From the NCBI RefSeq assembly GCF_013823385.1, contig NZ_PNMA01000017.1:20810-84809 (forward strand): a stretch of 64,000 bases of DNA. Direction: 5' to 3'. Under the pieces are notes generated by a model. That model had not been told where the DNA came from. It was given only the letters and a program-made list of their open reading frames with translations, and did no database searches. Made by a program: the position numbers and the translations under genes. Below, one piece after another: positions 48,210 through 56,455 of the stretch. Numbering within the stretch: the first letter of the stretch is position 1; the number at the start of each line of letters is the position of its first letter. The DNA is from Hyphomonas sp. Its GTDB lineage: Bacteria > Pseudomonadota > Alphaproteobacteria > Caulobacterales > Hyphomonadaceae.

Positions 48210-50708
48210 TCAGCGCGCCGAACCCAGCTTCATGGAGAGCCGTACCCCATAAGTGCGCGGCGCTGAAAACTGGCCGACCACAGAAGCTGTTGTGCTGGAG
48301 GCAATCACGCTGTGCGCGTAAATTTCATCTGTGATGTTGTCGACAAACAACTGGGCTTCAAACCGGTCATCTGCTGGGCGCCAGACAACTCTGGCATTCG
48401 ACACCCAGTATCCATCCTGCACAGTTCCGGCCTGCCCGGGTGCTTCGCCGTTGAAAACGTCGTGGAACACTTCACTGGTGTAGGACGCCTCACCCCGGAA
48501 CAGCAGTTCTCCAAACCGGTCGAGATCGGCCTGATATTGTGCACCGAAATTCAGCTTCCACTCCGGCGCCCTGATGAGACGGTTGCCGCCGATATTGAGA
48601 GTTGCCGTTTCTGTCGGGTCCGTCAGCAACTGATCATCATATTCGGAGTGGATCCATGACCCGGAACCGTCAAGCTGCAGCCCCTCAAATGCGTCGGGCC
48701 GCAACACATACTCTACCTCGACACCATAGAGGGTGGCGGCCGCAGCATTCCGGATCGACGAACTGTTGTTCACATAAGTGGTGAACTGAATATCCGAGAA
48801 GTCGTAATAGAATGCCGCCGCGTTGAACAGCGCCTGGTTATTAGCGAACACCGACTTGAAGCCGGCTTCATAAGACCAGAGGAACTCCGGATCGAATGTG
48901 GCCGTGCATTCGGCCGGATTGAATCCACCCGCTTTGTAGCCCCGGGAAACCTTGCCATAGACCAGGGTATCTGAGCTGAGGTCATAGTCCAGCCCGCCGG
49001 TTCCCGTAACCTCCCCCCAGCTCTTGCTGGTGTTTGTTTCGCAGAGTGCGGCGGCCGGAACGAAGTTCGAGTGAAGCTGCCGCAGGGCTGTTTTTTCATC
49101 CTCTGTGTACCTGACTCCAGCCGACGCCCTCAGACGATCAGAAAGATGATAGGTGCCATTGACGTATATGGCTGCGGATTTCGTTTTCTGGTCAGCGCCG
49201 AAGGACAGCGTCCCTATCGGGGAGACGCCGGACTGGTAGAGCATCGTACCGAGCACCGGATCCGCGATCAATTGCAGAAGATTTGGAACGAGCGGCCGGG
49301 AAAGATCGAATACCGGGGTCGCAGACGGGTTCGTCAGACTACCCGCCAGAACAACCTGATCCCCGATTGCGGGCAAAAAGAGGTCCGCCTTGAGGATGGC
49401 TTCGTCATCAAAATAAAAGGCTCCCAGAACATAGTCCAGTTTGCCGGAGAGCGCGTCTCCTGACAGCGTCAGCTCCTGCGTAAACTGCTTGGAAGACTGA
49501 AATATCGGGCTTGCATTGAGGAGTGCCGCAGATGACCCGTCTCCATCGTAACGAATTTCGGCTTCCGATTCCCTATAGGCAGTAATGGATCGGAGTGTCG
49601 CGTTCCCGATGTCATATTCGAGAGTGCCGCTCACGCCCTTGACATCAAAAACCTGCTTGGGCGGAAAATCATTCCAAAATTCCAGGCTTTTCCGCGGATC
49701 GCCGCCAGCTTGCCCGGGCGCAGTGAGACCGTAATACTCAGCTATGCTTCCGTTTCCCAGAAGCGCCAGGTCGCCGGGCGACAGCAGCCCTGGAATACCC
49801 GCCAGCACGGGCGCAGGGAGAGAGAAGACGCCCAGAGGCGTCTGGGGCGTCACGCCGGAGGCAAGCGGAAGGGACGCCACAGACTGCTGAACGCTTGAAA
49901 CTGATTGCCTTGTTTTATCTGCACGCAGAATAACCCTCAGATCCGGTGTCAGATCAAACAGGAGTGATCCCTGCGCGCTGAAGAGGTCGTTGCCGTCATA
50001 ATCCCGGCCATCATAGAGATTGTGGCGGTACCCGTCCCGGCGCTCGTGCTTGACGGTCAGCCGCCCCGCCACCCTGTCGTCCACAAGGGCGCCCGTTATG
50101 CCGCCTTCGGCGACCAGACGCCCGTAATTGCCTGCGGTCACGGCAAGATTGCTGCCGAAATCATACTCCGGCAGTCGTGTAATATAGTTGATGGTGCCCC
50201 CGGTGGAGTTCCGGCCGTAGAGCGTCCCCTGAGGACCACGGAGCACTTCGATCCGCTCCAGGTCAAAACTCGGGACCGCCTGGGTAAACAGCTGCCCCAC
50301 ATAGACCCCATCCTGAAAACTTGCCACGGTTGGCTCCCCGGCAGTGACGGTCAGATCCGAGCCGATGCCTCGCAGAGAGAGCTGGGTGTAGCCAGTGAGT
50401 TGCGCGAAAACCAGCGACGGCACACTGAACTGCAGTTGCTGCGGACCTTCGATTTGCTTGAGTTCCAGCGCCTCAGTGTCAAACGCACTCACCGCCAGTG
50501 GCGCACTCTGGAGGACCTCTTCCTTTTTCTGCGCTGTGACAACAATGCTGCCGAGCCGCCTTTCGCTGCCCGCCTCCGGACCGGCCGCATTCGCCTCGAT
50601 TTCGCCGGCCCCCGGCTGGGCGCTGTCCTGGGCGGCAGCCACCTGGCCGGAGAGCAGGAGCGCCGTCAGGCATACTCCCAAAGAAAGCCTGTTACCGATT
50701 GACGACAT
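48210..50708 (-). CDS. TonB-dependent outer membrane receptor
   Basis: 832 residues. The signal peptide ends near SGQVAAAQ; the TonB box region reads GSIVVTAQKKEEVLQ; the plug domain shows LSLRGIGSDLT, LRGPQGTLYGRNSTGGTINYITR; the beta-barrel ends in an aromatic, membrane-type C-terminus (YGVRLSMKLGS). The plan is that of the sphingomonad/caulobacter receptors for organic substrates rather than classic siderophore receptors, although the substrate is unknown. It has its own promoter and terminator and lies between the two halves of the catabolic cluster, so it is the likely uptake route. Confidence 0.93.
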   Translation of the reverse strand: MSSIGNRLSLGVCLTALLLSGQVAAAQDSAQPGAGEIEANAAGPEAGSERRLGSIVVTAQKKEEVLQSAPLAVSAFDTEALELKQIEGPQQLQFSVPSLVFAQLTGYTQLSLRGIGSDLTVTAGEPTVASFQDGVYVGQLFTQAVPSFDLERIEVLRGPQGTLYGRNSTGGTINYITRLPEYDFGSNLAVTAGNYGRLVAEGGITGALVDDRVAGRLTVKHERRDGYRHNLYDGRDYDGNDLFSAQGSLLFDLTPDLRVILRADKTRQSVSSVQQSVASLPLASGVTPQTPLGVFSLPAPVLAGIPGLLSPGDLALLGNGSIAEYYGLTAPGQAGGDPRKSLEFWNDFPPKQVFDVKGVSGTLEYDIGNATLRSITAYRESEAEIRYDGDGSSAALLNASPIFQSSKQFTQELTLSGDALSGKLDYVLGAFYFDDEAILKADLFLPAIGDQVVLAGSLTNPSATPVFDLSRPLVPNLLQLIADPVLGTMLYQSGVSPIGTLSFGADQKTKSAAIYVNGTYHLSDRLRASAGVRYTEDEKTALRQLHSNFVPAAALCETNTSKSWGEVTGTGGLDYDLSSDTLVYGKVSRGYKAGGFNPAECTATFDPEFLWSYEAGFKSVFANNQALFNAAAFYYDFSDIQFTTYVNNSSSIRNAAAATLYGVEVEYVLRPDAFEGLQLDGSGSWIHSEYDDQLLTDPTETATLNIGGNRLIRAPEWKLNFGAQYQADLDRFGELLFRGEASYTSEVFHDVFNGEAPGQAGTVQDGYWVSNARVVWRPADDRFEAQLFVDNITDEIYAHSVIASSTTASVVGQFSAPRTYGVRLSMKLGSAR

Positions 50709-50808
50709 AAGTTCCTCCCTTGTCGCTTGTTCTTATTGTAAGCATTCCCGTATCCGGGCGCCGCCGCAGAGGGCGCGCCGGATTCTTGCGGACAGAAATC
50801 GCCCGGAT

Positions 50809-51936
50809 CTATTCGAGCGTCACACCCAGGGCCCGGGCCTGCGCCCGGCAGAGTTCAGGTCCGCGCCTGAGCACAGGCTCATACGCACTCAGGACCTCAG
50901 GCGGAAAATGCTTCATGGCCAGAACGTTGATCACCGCCATCCGGTAGCCGGCGAAGAGCTCGAAATAGTCCATGTGCTGCAACGTGTAGCCGGAGGCCCG
51001 CTCATATTCTGCGCGCATCTCGTCATAGGTGAGAACACCCTCCGGCCACGGAACACCATCCAGGAGAATGGAATCTCCGATTCTCAGATACGCCAGATCG
51101 CATTCCCTGGGTCCGAGAAAACTCATTTCCCAGTCAAGAACTGCCGAGACCTCGGTGCCGACATAGAGATAATTTCCGAAATTGGCATCGCCATGGCAGA
51201 GAACCTCCTGCATGCCTTCCGGCTCATTCTCGATAAGCCACTGACGGACCGGCGCAAGCTGCCGGATATATTCCGTATGCCCACTCCAGAGCAGCGCGTC
51301 CCAGTACCAGTTCGTTTCGCGCTCGACAGGGCGCGCACCCCTTGCACGCCCGCGCATCCAGTCCAGCCCGAGGGATTGCCAGTCCAGCTCATGAATATCC
51401 GCAAGGGCACGGACATAACCTTCACTCATCGCGCGCCTGCCTTCCGGAGGCGCATCATACAGGATGCCCGATGTCATCCAGGCCATCGGTGTACTGACTC
51501 CCGCGACACGCTCCATGACATATCCGGGCCGGCCCAGGTATGACCCTTCCGAATCCAGCCAGAGCTGCTTTGGCACGGGAACGGCGGTCTCGCCGAGGGC
51601 TCGCTGCAGGTTGAACTGTTCGGTCACATCATAATGATGAAACAGACCCTTCTCCGGCAGGAAGCGCAATACGAGCTGGCGATCCTGATGGCCTTCGTCG
51701 GACTGATATCTGGCACGAAACAACATCGTTCCATTGGAGCCTCCTGCCGCTTCCGCCACGGGCCGGACATCGTCCACGGAAGTAACCGCGCTCACATCCG
51801 GCTGGGCGGCGAGAAACGCTGCGAGCCGGCTGCGCCACTCATCGGGCGTGACACCCTGAAACCGGGCCTTGCGGGAAATCTCCACAATCCCTTTGCTGAT
51901 GTCCTTAGCATCCACTGAAAACGCCTCCCTGTTCAT
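50809..51936 (-). CDS. Phosphotransferase family protein (APH/ACAD10-like kinase), copy 2
   Basis: 375 residues with the same fold as 42566-43642: QLVLRFLP strand, HGDANFGN from 248, LDWE at 267-270 and ECDLAYLRIGD after it. Both copies keep all catalytic residues, but they differ so much that each probably has its own substrate. It lies directly upstream, on the other strand, of the tandem Lrp/AsnC genes; its AT-rich upstream region carries a TTTGCATTAT word. Confidence 0.88.
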   Translation of the reverse strand: MNREAFSVDAKDISKGIVEISRKARFQGVTPDEWRSRLAAFLAAQPDVSAVTSVDDVRPVAEAAGGSNGTMLFRARYQSDEGHQDRQLVLRFLPEKGLFHHYDVTEQFNLQRALGETAVPVPKQLWLDSEGSYLGRPGYVMERVAGVSTPMAWMTSGILYDAPPEGRRAMSEGYVRALADIHELDWQSLGLDWMRGRARGARPVERETNWYWDALLWSGHTEYIRQLAPVRQWLIENEPEGMQEVLCHGDANFGNYLYVGTEVSAVLDWEMSFLGPRECDLAYLRIGDSILLDGVPWPEGVLTYDEMRAEYERASGYTLQHMDYFELFAGYRMAVINVLAMKHFPPEVLSAYEPVLRRGPELCRAQARALGVTLE

Positions 51937-52253
51937 CGCCAGTTACCGGCGCTTGTTTGCATTATTAAAATCTTATAACGCATTACGCAATGGCCGCTAA
52001 TCAAATTTTGCTATTTAATTCGCAATCAATTCCTAAAGGGCAAATTAGCCACATTCTCCGACCCTGGATGATGGAAGACCAGGAATGCGGTCCGCGCGCC
52101 CTTGCCGGCGCCCCTTGCTGAGCGCGGCAAAGCACCTGCGAGCAGTCCACGTTCGCAAAATTACGCTGATGGACACCGTTATGGAAACTAGTCTAAGAAA
52201 AACAAGGAAAATGCTTGCCCCCCTGCCCGCGCATCGCCTGACCGGATACACTC
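51937..52253. other. Divergent promoter region, phosphotransferase/Lrp regulators
   Basis: About 320 bases. AT-rich at 51955-52030 with a TTTGCATTAT word at 51956-51965 and several CGCA-ATT steps (CGCATTACGC, CGCAATCAATT). Lrp-family proteins often bind such AT-rich sites next to their own genes. No coding region seen. Confidence 0.55.
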
Positions 52254-52715
52254 ATGATTGCTGACGAACTGGACCTGCAGATTATCGATCTCCTCACAAG
52301 CAACGCGCAGCTCACGAATAAGGAGATTGCCGACCGCGTCGGGAGCACAGAGATCACGGTTGCCAACCGGATCCGCGACATGGAGGCGCGCAATGTTCTG
52401 AGGGTGGTCGCGCAGCGGGATGTAAAGACGCTGGGCCTCGATCTGATTGCCCTCCTGGACATTTATGTCAGCCAACGCTCACCTGAGGAGGTCGCTGAAG
52501 AGCTGTCACTGATCGAGGAAGCCGCGTCCGTGTCGGTCCTGCTCTCAGACCCCGATATCTTTCTGCAGCTGAATGTCCGGGATCATCAACATCTGCTTGA
52601 GGTCATCGAGACAAAGGTTGCGGCTGTGAAAGGGATCTCACACTGGGCCGCCAATCTGTCTCTGGAAGTAGTAAAGCTTGACCTGCGGTACGGATCACTT
52701 GGAGCCAGAAATTGA
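52254..52715 (+). CDS. Lrp/AsnC family transcriptional regulator, first of a tandem pair
   Basis: 153 residues. N-terminal winged helix: LDLQIIDLLTSNAQLTNKEIADRVGSTEITVANRIRDM. C-terminal RAM-type ligand domain follows (LIALLDIYVSQRSPEEVAEEL, SVSVLLSDPDIFLQLNV). Members form dimers to octamers and respond to amino acids or other small acids. Stop and start of the next gene overlap by four bases (TTGA), so the two are translated together. Confidence 0.92.
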   Translation: MIADELDLQIIDLLTSNAQLTNKEIADRVGSTEITVANRIRDMEARNVLRVVAQRDVKTLGLDLIALLDIYVSQRSPEEVAEELSLIEEAASVSVLLSDPDIFLQLNVRDHQHLLEVIETKVAAVKGISHWAANLSLEVVKLDLRYGSLGARN

Positions 52716-53191
52716 AGAATGACAGCCTTGAGGAAAAGATCCTCGAAATCCTGACCGTCGATGCCCGCATCAGCAATCGCGAAGTCGGACGGCTGCTGAA
52801 TGTCTCGGACGTGACGATTGGCAAAAGGCTCAAAGCCATGCAGCGCTCAGGTGCGATCCGCATCACGGCGCTCGTCAATCCGCAGGCATTGGGTCTCAAC
52901 TGCGCCGCCTTCGTGCGACTCAAGACAGCGCCGGAGATGGCCCGCAAGATTGCGATGTCCGCCGCGGCCTTGAAGGAAGTGCCGTTCGTCTCCCTCACCG
53001 GGGGGCCCCACAATGTTGTGACTCTCGCCGTCGTCGAAGACCGCCAGGCGCTGGCCGATCTGGTCCACCAGCACTTCCGGCGCTGGAAGGGGATCTATTC
53101 TCTCGAAACCCACGAACTTATATCTTCCCCCAAGCACCGGCTCGACGTGGTCAGGATTGTGGATCAGGACCAGAAGAGACCGGCTGCCTGA
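52712..53191 (+). CDS. Lrp/AsnC family transcriptional regulator, second of a tandem pair
   Basis: 159 residues starting at TTG 52712 with a GGAG site eight bases before it; the nearby ATG at 52719 is out of frame. The winged helix reads LEEKILEILTVDARISNREVGRLLNVSDVTIGKRL and the ligand domain VPFVSLTGGPHNVVTLAVVE. It is only distantly like its neighbour, so they may form mixed oligomers. Weak TTG start could keep its dose lower. Confidence 0.92.
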   Translation: MKNDSLEEKILEILTVDARISNREVGRLLNVSDVTIGKRLKAMQRSGAIRITALVNPQALGLNCAAFVRLKTAPEMARKIAMSAAALKEVPFVSLTGGPHNVVTLAVVEDRQALADLVHQHFRRWKGIYSLETHELISSPKHRLDVVRIVDQDQKRPAA

Positions 53192-53207
53192 TTCGAACCG
53201 GCAGCGC
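53185..53207 (+). terminator. Short hairpin at the end of the Lrp pair
   Basis: Stem GCTGCC/GGCAGC overlapping the stop codon of the second regulator, between converging genes. No T-run; weak. Confidence 0.35.
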
Positions 53208-53224
53208 ATGGCCTGCCTCGGTGT

Positions 53225-54220
53225 CTAGTCACGATATAACACGCATTGGGACAGCCCCTGCTCGATCACCCCAAAGGTGAGGTCAGACTGTTCGGGGATG
53301 TATGCGCCGCGACCGGGATTGATGCAGAATTCAAGGTCCAGGAATCCCACCTTTCCGTTATAGAGAAAGGTCGAGATATGATCCTGGCTGACACTGTTGG
53401 CCTCGGGAACTGGCGTCAGAAATCCCTGAACCGAATTGCTCTCTATCCGGATTTCTTCACCCGTCTCCAGTGTCAGGATACCTGTCGATCCAAGTGGCGT
53501 AAGCCCGTCCCGGTCCATGCGCATGATCACCCGCAGATCCCGCACGTCATGGTCAACTCCGTTTCGTGCCACGAAACCGGCCACCATGCTGGGCCCGCCT
53601 TTCAGGTCCAGAAAGAAACTCGCAAAACTCAGTTCCGGGCCGACCGTCCCCGAGAACATCCGGTAGCGGTGCAGGCTTGCCCGGCTGTTGTCGCGCAAGC
53701 CCCACGACCGGTCCCTGTGGCAGAGGCCATCAATCGTGTATGTCTCAGTCCCGATCCGGATCGTGCCCCGAATGCGACCCGAACATTCGAGGTGCCCGTC
53801 GGAATTGATATTGCTCATGAACTCGTCGGAGTGGCCCGTTTTAGACCAGTTCCTCGGTTCGTGAAACGCCTCGTAGAACTCAAGATCTGCGTCAGTTTCT
53901 GGCTCCTGCCAGGTAAAGCGCATTCTGCCATTGCCCAGCGCTTGGGCAGTATGTCCCCCAACCACCTGCTTGGCGCCCTGGCGGCTGTCCTGATCCAGGA
54001 CAACTTCTGTCCTCGGACCGGCGCTCAGCACAAATCTCTGCCCCCCTTCCCTGAAGATAAACAAAGTGACCTGCCCCTTTCCTGTCGCAGGTTTCTGACC
54101 GATGCGATGAAATCCGCCGATCCTCTGCGCCCTGTCATAGAACCAGTAGCAGTCACTCTCCTGCCAAAGTACGTCACCGGATGGTGTGTGCGGCTTGTCC
54201 CAGCTGAGATCATATTTCAT
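53225..54220 (-). CDS. DUF7064/AttH-like protein, copy 2
   Basis: 331 residues, same plan as 43723-44754 but diverged. LWQESDCYWFYDRAQRIGGFHRIG opens the first barrel; DGLCHRDRSWGLRDNSR is the motif closest to the carotenoid hydratase/AttH group; FSGTVGPELSFASFFLD follows. No signal peptide. Catalytic function is unknown. It is read divergently from the second GTP cyclohydrolase gene across an AT-rich region. Confidence 0.75.
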   Translation of the reverse strand: MKYDLSWDKPHTPSGDVLWQESDCYWFYDRAQRIGGFHRIGQKPATGKGQVTLFIFREGGQRFVLSAGPRTEVVLDQDSRQGAKQVVGGHTAQALGNGRMRFTWQEPETDADLEFYEAFHEPRNWSKTGHSDEFMSNINSDGHLECSGRIRGTIRIGTETYTIDGLCHRDRSWGLRDNSRASLHRYRMFSGTVGPELSFASFFLDLKGGPSMVAGFVARNGVDHDVRDLRVIMRMDRDGLTPLGSTGILTLETGEEIRIESNSVQGFLTPVPEANSVSQDHISTFLYNGKVGFLDLEFCINPGRGAYIPEQSDLTFGVIEQGLSQCVLYRD

Positions 54221-54551
54221 CCGTTGCTCCTCTTGTCGTCGTTCCTGCCCTTTCAGCCTAGACCATAATAACTTTGCGCGTCCATAACCTATTTTTATGT
54301 TCGCATTATTATTTTTCGTTTGATTTTTTCTCTATATTGCGATCCTTTCGGTCGAGTCACGAAAAGGTCAAATGAGTCGACGCCTTGATGTCATACGCTC
54401 TGGGTCGCCATACAGAAAGGTCAGAGGCCGCCGACCCTGGGCGACGACTGCCTAACCTCCCGCACCGGAGTTATGCTCTGTATAGTGAGTTAAACGTTGC
54501 CTGAGTGAATCATCGCCTTCCTCACATTCAAAAATCTTCGGATCCTGATTC
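54221..54551. other. Divergent promoter region, DUF7064 gene/second GTP cyclohydrolase
   Basis: About 330 bases. The AT-rich stretch at 54270-54345 contains TTCGCATTAT (54300-54309) and long T runs. Likely site of regulation of the right-hand catabolic operon. Confidence 0.55.
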
Positions 54552-55250
54552 ATGAGCCCTAACAGCCAATATCCCGGCATTTCCTCTGTCATCCGTAAAC
54601 GGATAGAAGTCTCCGGAAAAAGATTCTTCGCAAATGACAATATTTCAGAATTCATCCGGGAGGGTGAACTCGATGGTCTGGTAGATGAGGTTGCGCGGAA
54701 GTTGCGAGACGTCCTTGTCAGCCTCGTGATTGATGTCGACAATGATCACAATACTGCACAGACCGCTGAGCGCGTTGCCAGAATGTACGTCCGGGAAGTA
54801 TTTCAGGGCAGATACGCCCCCCGCCCCTCCCTGACCGAGTTTCCCAACGCAGAGGCGCTGAATGAACTGATGATCGTTGGACCGGTTACGGTCCGGAGTG
54901 CCTGCAGCCACCACCTCTGCCCGATCATGGGGCGTGTCTGGATCGGTATCTTGCCCAATTCAGGATCAAACCTGTTCGGACTTTCCAAATACGCCCGGAT
55001 CGCTGACTGGATCATGGCGCGCCCGCAAATACAGGAAGAGGCCATTGTCCGGCTGGCCGATACGCTGAGCGATGCCATCGCGCCCGATGGCATCGCTGTC
55101 GTTATGCATGCAGATCATTTCTGCATGCACTGGCGCGGTGTGAAAGATGACCGGACCCATATGACCAACAGCGTGATGCGCGGCGCCTTTCTGAACGATG
55201 CCACATTGCGGCGGGAGTTCCTTTCCCTGATCAGACTCGAGGGCCCATGA
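54552..55250 (+). CDS. Divergent GTP cyclohydrolase I paralogue
   Basis: 232 residues. The family core is complete in order: zinc ligands C118 and H121 in ACSHHLCPIMG, GLSKYARIADW with the active-site Lys, ARPQIQEE, and DHFCMHWRGV with C191. The nearly invariant CEHH is CSHH here (S119). It has a longer, different N-terminus (about 60 residues before the match to FolE begins). The gene starts a plus-strand run with the CoA transferase (17-base gap), aldehyde dehydrogenase and SDR, so it probably serves the catabolic cluster, for example by supplying a pterin cofactor or acting on another purine-like substrate. Inference only. Confidence 0.85.
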   Translation: MSPNSQYPGISSVIRKRIEVSGKRFFANDNISEFIREGELDGLVDEVARKLRDVLVSLVIDVDNDHNTAQTAERVARMYVREVFQGRYAPRPSLTEFPNAEALNELMIVGPVTVRSACSHHLCPIMGRVWIGILPNSGSNLFGLSKYARIADWIMARPQIQEEAIVRLADTLSDAIAPDGIAVVMHADHFCMHWRGVKDDRTHMTNSVMRGAFLNDATLRREFLSLIRLEGP

Positions 55251-55267
55251 CGGGAGGAGGAGTTTAA

Positions 55268-56455
55268 ATGGCAGGCATGCTGACGGGCGTTCGTATCATC
55301 GACATGACCAGCGTCGTGTTCGGGCCCTATGCCACGCAGATGCTGGCCGGGCTCGGCGCCGATGTCATCAAGGTGGAAGCGCCACAGGGAGACCAGTTCC
55401 GCTATTCCGGGAAGCCGGCCGGGTCCCGCGGCATGAGCCCCGGTTTCATGGCGCTCAACAGCGGCAAGCGCTCGATTGTCCTGGACCTCAAGACGGAGGC
55501 AGATCGCGCCGTCATGGGGGAACTCATACGGACAGCGGACATTTTCATCCATAACGTCCGCCTGAAGGCGATAGAAGCCCTCGGCTTTGCCCCGGATCAG
55601 CTGAAGGCCCTCAATCCGGAGCTCATATACATTCATTGCACCGGCTTCGGATCGGGAGGGCCGTATGACGGACTCCAGGCCTATGATGACGTCATCCAGG
55701 CCGCGTCCGGCGCAACAACCCTGGCAGGCCGGGTCGACGGGTCCGGAACGCCCCGCTACATCCCCTCCCTGATTGCCGACAAGGTAGCAGGCCTCTACGG
55801 CGCGCAGGCCGCGCTTGCCGCCTATGTGCACAAGCTGCGCACCGGCGAGGGACAGTTCGTGGAAGTCCCGATGTTTGAGGCCTTCACCCATTTCATGATG
55901 GCAGAGCATCTGGGCGGGCTCACATTTGATCCCCCGAACGCTCCGGAGGGCTATTTCCGCCAGCTTGATCCCGACCGGCAGCCCTTCCCCACACTAGACG
56001 GACATATCAGCATTGTGCCGTATACTGCCGACTCCTGGCCGACCGTACTTAAGGTGGCTGAAGATGCGGACTTCCTCCGCCAGTCCGGCATCGACACCCC
56101 GAAGCAGCAGCTCCTACAGCAACACCTGCTCTATCGCCGGCTTGCGGAACTGACCCCGCGCCGCACGACGGCGGACTGGGTTGAGAGATTTACGCGGGCA
56201 CGTATTCCCTGCATGCCGGTACGGGATCTGGCAGATATATTGGAGGATCCGCACCTCAAGGAGACCGGCTTTTTTGAGCGCCGGAACCATCCGACAGAAG
56301 GGGCCTGGTACCAGATGTCGCCCCCGGTCCGGTATGGTTGCGGGTTCAGACCCTCGCAGATTTCACCGCCCCTGACGGGCGAGCATTCCGGAGAGATCCG
56401 GGACAGCCTCACCCTTCTCCCAGAAAAACCCACCCCTTCCGAGGACACCCCATGA
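55268..56455 (+). CDS. CaiB/BaiF family CoA transferase
   Basis: 395 residues, class III CoA transferase. LTGVRIIDMTSVVFGPYATQMLAGLGADVIKVE is the N-terminal Rossmann-like start; NSGKRSIVLDLK and the catalytic region YDGLQAYDD (D140 the likely acylated Asp) follow; GEGQFVEVPMFEAF is a typical later block. It moves CoA between acids, probably activating an intermediate for beta-oxidation-like steps. GGGAGGAGG is a strong ribosome site. It overlaps the aldehyde dehydrogenase start by four bases. Confidence 0.93.
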   Translation: MAGMLTGVRIIDMTSVVFGPYATQMLAGLGADVIKVEAPQGDQFRYSGKPAGSRGMSPGFMALNSGKRSIVLDLKTEADRAVMGELIRTADIFIHNVRLKAIEALGFAPDQLKALNPELIYIHCTGFGSGGPYDGLQAYDDVIQAASGATTLAGRVDGSGTPRYIPSLIADKVAGLYGAQAALAAYVHKLRTGEGQFVEVPMFEAFTHFMMAEHLGGLTFDPPNAPEGYFRQLDPDRQPFPTLDGHISIVPYTADSWPTVLKVAEDADFLRQSGIDTPKQQLLQQHLLYRRLAELTPRRTTADWVERFTRARIPCMPVRDLADILEDPHLKETGFFERRNHPTEGAWYQMSPPVRYGCGFRPSQISPPLTGEHSGEIRDSLTLLPEKPTPSEDTP

